The position numbers and the translations under genes are program-made. The notes below the pieces were generated by a model. That model did no database searches, was not told the origin of the DNA, and saw only the letters and a program-made list of their open reading frames with translations. A DNA stretch of 64,000 nt, taken from the NCBI GenBank assembly GCA_963702175.1, contig OY969721.1, forward strand, positions 62,001-126,000, read 5' to 3'. Below are positions 60,271 to 64,000 of the stretch, piece after piece (position 1 is the stretch's first letter; each line of letters begins with the position of its first letter). The DNA comes from VRUE01 sp963702175. GTDB taxonomy: Bacteria > Actinomycetota > Thermoleophilia > Solirubrobacterales > 70-9.

Positions 60271-60307
60271 AGTCGCCTTTGTATCCCTATGGGCGACAAA
60301 GGCGACT
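60271..60307 (+). promoter_or_regulatory. 12-bp inverted repeat enclosing the start codon of the AbiEi-like gene
   Basis: AGTCGCCTTTGT (60271-60282) and ACAAAGGCGACT (60296-60307) are perfect complements. The ATG at 60289 lies in the 13-nt loop. It may be an autoregulatory operator or a hairpin that hides the start codon. Confidence 0.55.
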
Positions 60308-61128
60308 TGATCGACCTGGCGGTCGCACGGACAGCGGCTCGGCAGCACGGGGTGATCACGCATCGGCAGCTTCTTGATTCAGGGCTCAGCCGGTCGGCGA
60401 TCGCAAAACGAGCACATCGCGGGCGACTTCACCGAATGCATCAAGGCGTGTACGCGGTGGGGCACACCGGCTTTGGGGTGCAAGGACGTTGGATGGCGGC
60501 GGTGTTGGCGAGCGGACCGGATGCTGCGCTCAGCCATGGGAGCGCAGCCGCTCTTTGGAAGTTGCTGCGACCGATCTCCGGCCCCGTTCACGTCTCCGTG
60601 CCAACTCAGGCGGGTCGTCGCATGCGCACCGGGATCCGCTTGCACCGCTGTGCTTCGCTCGCACCCGATCAGGTCACCCGTCACCGCGGGATTCCTGTGA
60701 CCACTCCCGCTCGCACCATTGCCGATCTGCGGACGTCTGTGCCGCCGAGGCTGGTCAGGCGCGCGACTCGGCAGGCGGAGATGCACGGCTTCTCACTGGG
60801 GACGAAGGTCGGAACGGACGGGACACGCAGCGACCTGGAGGGGGACTTCCTCCAGCTGTGCCGGCGTCATCGCCTCCCCGAGCCGCGCGTCAACGTCCGA
60901 ATCGGTCGCTGGACGGTCGACTTCCTCTGGCCGGTCGAGCGGCTCGCAGTCGAGACCGACAGCCATCGCTGGCATCGCGGCAGCATCGCCTTCGAGGATG
61001 ATCATGCGCGCGACCTCGACCTGCGCCGGCGCGGCTATGCGGTTAGCCGCTTCACCGAACGCCAGATCCGGGAGGATGCGGCGAAGGTCGTCGATGACCT
61101 GCGGGAAGCGCTCGGGCTCGCCTCATAG
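60289..61128 (+). CDS. AbiEi-like antitoxin domain fused to a DUF559/VSR-type nuclease-fold domain
   Basis: 279 aa. The N-terminal winged helix (VARTAARQHGVITHRQLLDSG and LHRMHQGVYAVG, residues about 10-60) resembles AbiEi-type antitoxins of type IV toxin-antitoxin systems. The middle (SHGSAAALWKLL, GIPVTTPARTIADL) is the usual linker domain. The C-terminus (EPRVNVRIGRWTVDFLWPVERLAVETD, then RDLDLRRRGYAVSRFTERQI) is a DUF559 domain with a PD-(D/E)XK-like core: Asp in VDFLW and Glu in AVETD. No AbiEii toxin neighbours it. Such stand-alone fusions are frequent in actinobacteria; their role is unknown. A 12-bp inverted repeat surrounds the start codon. Confidence 0.85.
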   Translation: MGDKGDLIDLAVARTAARQHGVITHRQLLDSGLSRSAIAKRAHRGRLHRMHQGVYAVGHTGFGVQGRWMAAVLASGPDAALSHGSAAALWKLLRPISGPVHVSVPTQAGRRMRTGIRLHRCASLAPDQVTRHRGIPVTTPARTIADLRTSVPPRLVRRATRQAEMHGFSLGTKVGTDGTRSDLEGDFLQLCRRHRLPEPRVNVRIGRWTVDFLWPVERLAVETDSHRWHRGSIAFEDDHARDLDLRRRGYAVSRFTERQIREDAAKVVDDLREALGLAS

Positions 61129-61131
61129 AGT
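61126..61131 (+). promoter_or_regulatory. Candidate -10 hexamer TAGAGT of polA
   Basis: TAGAGT overlaps the stop of the AbiEi-like gene and ends 6 nt before ATG 61138, giving leaderless spacing. Confidence 0.5.
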
Positions 61132-61137
61132 GGCGAT

Positions 61138-63792
61138 ATGGCCGCCAAGCCAATGAGGAGCGAGGACCGACCGGAGCTCTTCCTGGTCGACGGGAACTCG
61201 CTCGCCTACCGGGCCTTCTTTGCGCTGCCGGAGTCGATCGGGACCAGCGACGGGCGGCCGACGAATGCGATCTACGGGCTTGCCTCGATGCTGGTCAAGA
61301 TCATCGACGAGCACCACCCCGCCGGGGTCGTGGTCGCCTGGGACGCGGGTATGTCGGGACGCGAGGTCACCTACGACCTCTACAAGGCGCAGCGCAAACC
61401 CCGCCCCGACCTGCTGCGCGAGCAGTGGCCGCACCTGATGCCCCTGGTCGAGGCCTTCGGCTACGCCAACGTGAAGGTCGAGGGCTACGAGGCCGATGAC
61501 GTGATCGCCTCACTGACCCGTCAGGCTCGCGAGCAGGGAATCCCGGTGATGGTCGTCACCGGCGACCGCGACGCTTACCAGTTGGTCGGCGATGGAGTGC
61601 GGGTGATGAGCACCTCGCGCGGGATCACCGAGACCAAGATCTACGACAGCGACGCGGTCCTCGAGCGCTACGGAGTCGCCCCGGAGCTGATCACCGACCT
61701 GATGGGACTGCGGGGGGACACCTCCGACAACATTCCGGGCGTCCCCGGCATCGGCGAGAAGACGGCCACGCAGCTGCTGCAGCAGTTCGGCTCGCTCGAG
61801 GGCGTGCTCGGCAGCGTCGAGGAGATCTCCGGCGCCAAGCGCAAGCAGAACCTGCTCGAGCACGCCGACGACGCCCGCATGTCGAAGCAGCTGGCGACGC
61901 TGCAGTACGACATCGATACCGGCGTCGATCTGGGCGCGGTGATGGGGTCTGAGCCCGACCGCGGCGCCCTGCGCGACTTCATGCGCGAGTTCGAGCTGCG
62001 GGCAGTGATGGAGCGGCTCGAAGAAGCGCTGCTGGATGGGGATGCGGTGCCGGGTCGCAGGGTCGAGACCGAGCTGGCGGTCGAGGCGGAGGAGGGCACG
62101 CCCGCCGATCTCAGCAAGGGGGAGGGGCCGGTCGCTCTGGCAATCGACGGCGAGCGCTGGGCAGGCGTCGAGGGCGAGCGCGTCCTCGCCGGCTCGTCGA
62201 CGCCCGACGAGCTGGCGGTGGCGATCGCCAAGCGATCGCTCGTCGCCCACGACGCCAAGTCGCTCGGCGGCGGCCGTCACGGCCTGCTTGCAGCCGCCGC
62301 CCGCGAGGAGGTCGAGCTGACCCTCGACCACGACACGATGCTCGCCGCCTACCTGATCGAGCCACAGCGCCGCACCTACGACCTGACCGAGCTCGGAGCC
62401 GACGCCGGGATCGGCATCGCCGCGGTCGCCACCGGCGGAGGCGACCCCGACGACGGCCAGCTCTCCTTGGAGGACGACGGCGAAGGCGAGGCCGGCCTCG
62501 ACCCGGCCGAGGAGGCGCGCCTGGTGGCGGCGCTGGCCGAGGTGCAGCGTCCCCGCATCGAGCAGCTCGCGCTGGAGACGCTCCTGAGCGAGGTCGAGCT
62601 GCCCCTCGTCCACGTGCTCGCCGCGATGGAACGGGAGGGGCTGAAGCTCGACGCCGAGCGGCTGGCCGAGGTCGGCGCCGGCTTCGGCGAGCGCATCGCC
62701 ACCCTCGAAGCCGAGATCTACGAGCTGGCCGAGGAGGAGTTCACGATCGGCTCGCCGCAGCAGGTCGGCCGGGTCCTCTTCGAGAAGCTCGGCCTGACCC
62801 GCAAGCGCCGCGGCAAGACCGGCTTCTCGACCGACGCCCGCGTCCTCGCCCAGATCCGCGACGAGCACCCGATCATCGAGAAGATCGAGTCCTGGCGCGA
62901 GCTGACCAAGCTGAAGAACACCTACCTCGACTCGCTGCCCGACCTGATCGACCCGCAGACCGGCCGAGTCCACACCACCTTCAACCAGGCAGCGACCACC
63001 ACCGGCCGCCTCTCCAGCACCAATCCCAACCTGCAGAACATCCCGATCCGGACCGAGCTCGGCCGCCCGGTCCGCGCCTGTTTCGTCGCTGAGCGCGGTG
63101 CCCGCCTGCTCTCGGCCGACTACAGCCAGGTCGAGCTGCGGGTGCTCGCTCACGTCGCTGACGAGGACGTGCTGAAAAAGATCTTCGAGGCCGGCGAAGA
63201 CGTCCACGCCGCGACTGCCGCCGAGGTCTTCGAGATCTCGCGCGACGATGTCGACGTCGGCCAGCGCTCGAAGGCGAAGATGGTCAACTTCGGCATCGTC
63301 TACGGGCTGACCGGGTTCGGCCTCTCCGACCGCCTCAACATCCCGCGCAAGGAGGGGGAGGAATTCGTCGCCCGCTACCTGGAGCGCTTCCCCGCTGTGC
63401 GTGCCTTCCGCGAGCAGGTGGTCGAGCGGGCGCAGGACGAGGGTTACGTGACGACACTGATGGGTCGGCGCCGGCCGATACCGGAGCTGCGCTCGGGCAA
63501 TCCCAACACACGCCGCCTCGGCGAGCGGCTGGCGGTCAACACGGTGATCCAGGGCACCGCAGCCGACATCATCAAGGTTGCGATGGTGCGCTGCCACCGG
63601 GCGCTGGTGGAGGCAGGGACGAAGACCCGCCTCGTCCTCCAGATCCACGACGAGCTGCTTTTCGAGGGGCCACCGGGGGAGATGGACGACGCGGCCGAGC
63701 TGGTGCGGCGCGAGATGTGTGCCGCTTACCCCCTGGACCCGGCGCTCGAGGTCGACGTCGGCATCGGCAAGGACTGGCTGGAGGCGAAGTAA
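61138..63792 (+). CDS. polA: DNA polymerase I
   Basis: Repair and Okazaki-fragment polymerase, 884 aa. The N-terminal 5'-3' exonuclease domain (residues about 1-290) has LFLVDGNSLAYRAFFAL, YEADDVIASL and VTGDRDAYQLV. The middle 3'-5' exonuclease-like domain (about 320-480) lacks most of the DEDD residues (AHDAKSLGG where an Asp is expected), so proofreading is probably lost, as in many Gram-positive Pol I enzymes. The polymerase domain has motif A LLSADYSQVELRVLAH, motif B (RSKAKMVNFGIVYG) and motif C QIHDELLFE. Convergent with the gene cut by the right edge. Confidence 0.97.
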   Translation: MAAKPMRSEDRPELFLVDGNSLAYRAFFALPESIGTSDGRPTNAIYGLASMLVKIIDEHHPAGVVVAWDAGMSGREVTYDLYKAQRKPRPDLLREQWPHLMPLVEAFGYANVKVEGYEADDVIASLTRQAREQGIPVMVVTGDRDAYQLVGDGVRVMSTSRGITETKIYDSDAVLERYGVAPELITDLMGLRGDTSDNIPGVPGIGEKTATQLLQQFGSLEGVLGSVEEISGAKRKQNLLEHADDARMSKQLATLQYDIDTGVDLGAVMGSEPDRGALRDFMREFELRAVMERLEEALLDGDAVPGRRVETELAVEAEEGTPADLSKGEGPVALAIDGERWAGVEGERVLAGSSTPDELAVAIAKRSLVAHDAKSLGGGRHGLLAAAAREEVELTLDHDTMLAAYLIEPQRRTYDLTELGADAGIGIAAVATGGGDPDDGQLSLEDDGEGEAGLDPAEEARLVAALAEVQRPRIEQLALETLLSEVELPLVHVLAAMEREGLKLDAERLAEVGAGFGERIATLEAEIYELAEEEFTIGSPQQVGRVLFEKLGLTRKRRGKTGFSTDARVLAQIRDEHPIIEKIESWRELTKLKNTYLDSLPDLIDPQTGRVHTTFNQAATTTGRLSSTNPNLQNIPIRTELGRPVRACFVAERGARLLSADYSQVELRVLAHVADEDVLKKIFEAGEDVHAATAAEVFEISRDDVDVGQRSKAKMVNFGIVYGLTGFGLSDRLNIPRKEGEEFVARYLERFPAVRAFREQVVERAQDEGYVTTLMGRRRPIPELRSGNPNTRRLGERLAVNTVIQGTAADIIKVAMVRCHRALVEAGTKTRLVLQIHDELLFEGPPGEMDDAAELVRREMCAAYPLDPALEVDVGIGKDWLEAK

Positions 63793-63795
63793 GAG

Positions 63796-64000
63796 TCAGT
63801 CGCCGCTGCCGGGGCCAGACGAGTCGTCCTCGATCTCGGCTTCCTCGCTTGACTCGGGTTCCAAGTCGTCGTCGCCGGAGAGCTCGGGTTCGCCCGAGCC
63901 GGGCCCGCTGTTGGAGCCCGATCCGCCGCCGCTGCGATCGTCGTCGTGACCTGACCCCTCGTCCTCGTCGCTGTGTCCCGACTCTCCCCGCCGTCCCGGG
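63796..64000 (-). CDS. Acidic Ser/Gly/Asp-rich C-terminal tail of a gene cut by the window edge
   Basis: On the minus strand a frame open from the right edge ends at TGA (63798-63796), about 67 codons. The residues are almost only Gly, Ser, Asp, Glu, Pro, for example GHDDDRSGGGSGSNSGPG and EEAEIEDDSSGPGSGD. Such a tail is probably disordered. The body of the protein lies outside, so no function can be given. Plus-strand frames here are Ser/Pro/Arg-rich shadows. The gene would converge on polA with a 3-nt gap. Confidence 0.5.
   Translation of the reverse strand, partial: PGRRGESGHSDEDEGSGHDDDRSGGGSGSNSGPGSGEPELSGDDDLEPESSEEAEIEDDSSGPGSGD

Overview
The window is a continuous stretch of a very GC-rich, gene-dense bacterial chromosome. 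Gene content and order fit an actinobacterium, most likely of the deep Thermoleophilia/Solirubrobacterales type. The grounds are an actinobacterial-style PPi-dependent phosphofructokinase, a HadA/HadB-like dehydratase pair, a complete mre/pbp2/rodA elongasome operon, a tRNA without an encoded CCA, and TAnnnT hexamers only 6-9 nt upstream of many start codons (leaderless promoters). The assignment is inference from content, not a database match.

Layout. 1-6.4 kb: clpX (5' cut by the window), valS, folC, two small membrane or zinc-ribbon proteins, ndk. 6.5-15.3 kb: maf, the cell-shape operon mreB-mreC-mreD-pbp2-rodA, then an RNase E/G, rplU and rpmA. 15.5-21.9 kb: obgE, a nitrilase on the opposite strand, proB, proA, nadD, rsfS and a DivIVA-like coiled-coil protein. 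22-24 kb is a small accessory patch: a PD-(D/E)XK endonuclease reading without a stop into a tRNA-Ala(GGC), an orphan Phd-like antitoxin, and two membrane proteins. 24-31.7 kb: leuS, a cupin, comEA, comEC, a low-complexity membrane protein, holA (split by a frameshift) and rpsT. 31.7-37.3 kb: murJ, a polytopic glycosyltransferase-like protein, lepA. 37.4-45.6 kb: hadA/hadB-like, hrcA, dnaJ-like, prmA, a DUF2269-like protein, murI, yqeY, phoH (interrupted by an intein), ybeY, era. 45.7-54.3 kb: hisIE and the trp genes E-G-D-C, an htrA protease, then F-B-A. 54.3-64 kb: a small membrane protein, PPi-PFK, a degenerate lipoprotein, an epimerase and a malic enzyme (minus strand), a CotH-like protein, an AbiEi/DUF559 protein, polA, and the acidic tail of a minus-strand gene.

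The main novelty is a dense population of palindromic elements of several unrelated families (called A to E here). Family A (six copies, one short) and family B (four copies) keep constant motifs while their paired arms change together, so secondary structure is what is conserved. Copies lie between genes and also in frame inside maf, folC and, twice, the 33.3-35.3 kb membrane protein gene, which recalls the protein-coding palindromic elements of Rickettsia. Two copies in opposite orientation flank lepA. Family D has two copies with identical spacing but different sequence. Family C begins exactly one base after the stop codon of two unrelated genes.

Other notable items are a class 3 (Trp-Cys-Thr) LAGLIDADG intein in PhoH, a probable ATA start for folC within an ATAG overlap, the holA frameshift at a G5 run, an internally shortened HrcA/DnaJ pair, and a 12-bp inverted repeat enclosing the start codon of the AbiEi-like gene. 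No CRISPR array, prophage, transposase or rRNA was seen, and no gene-free stretch exceeds 300 bases.
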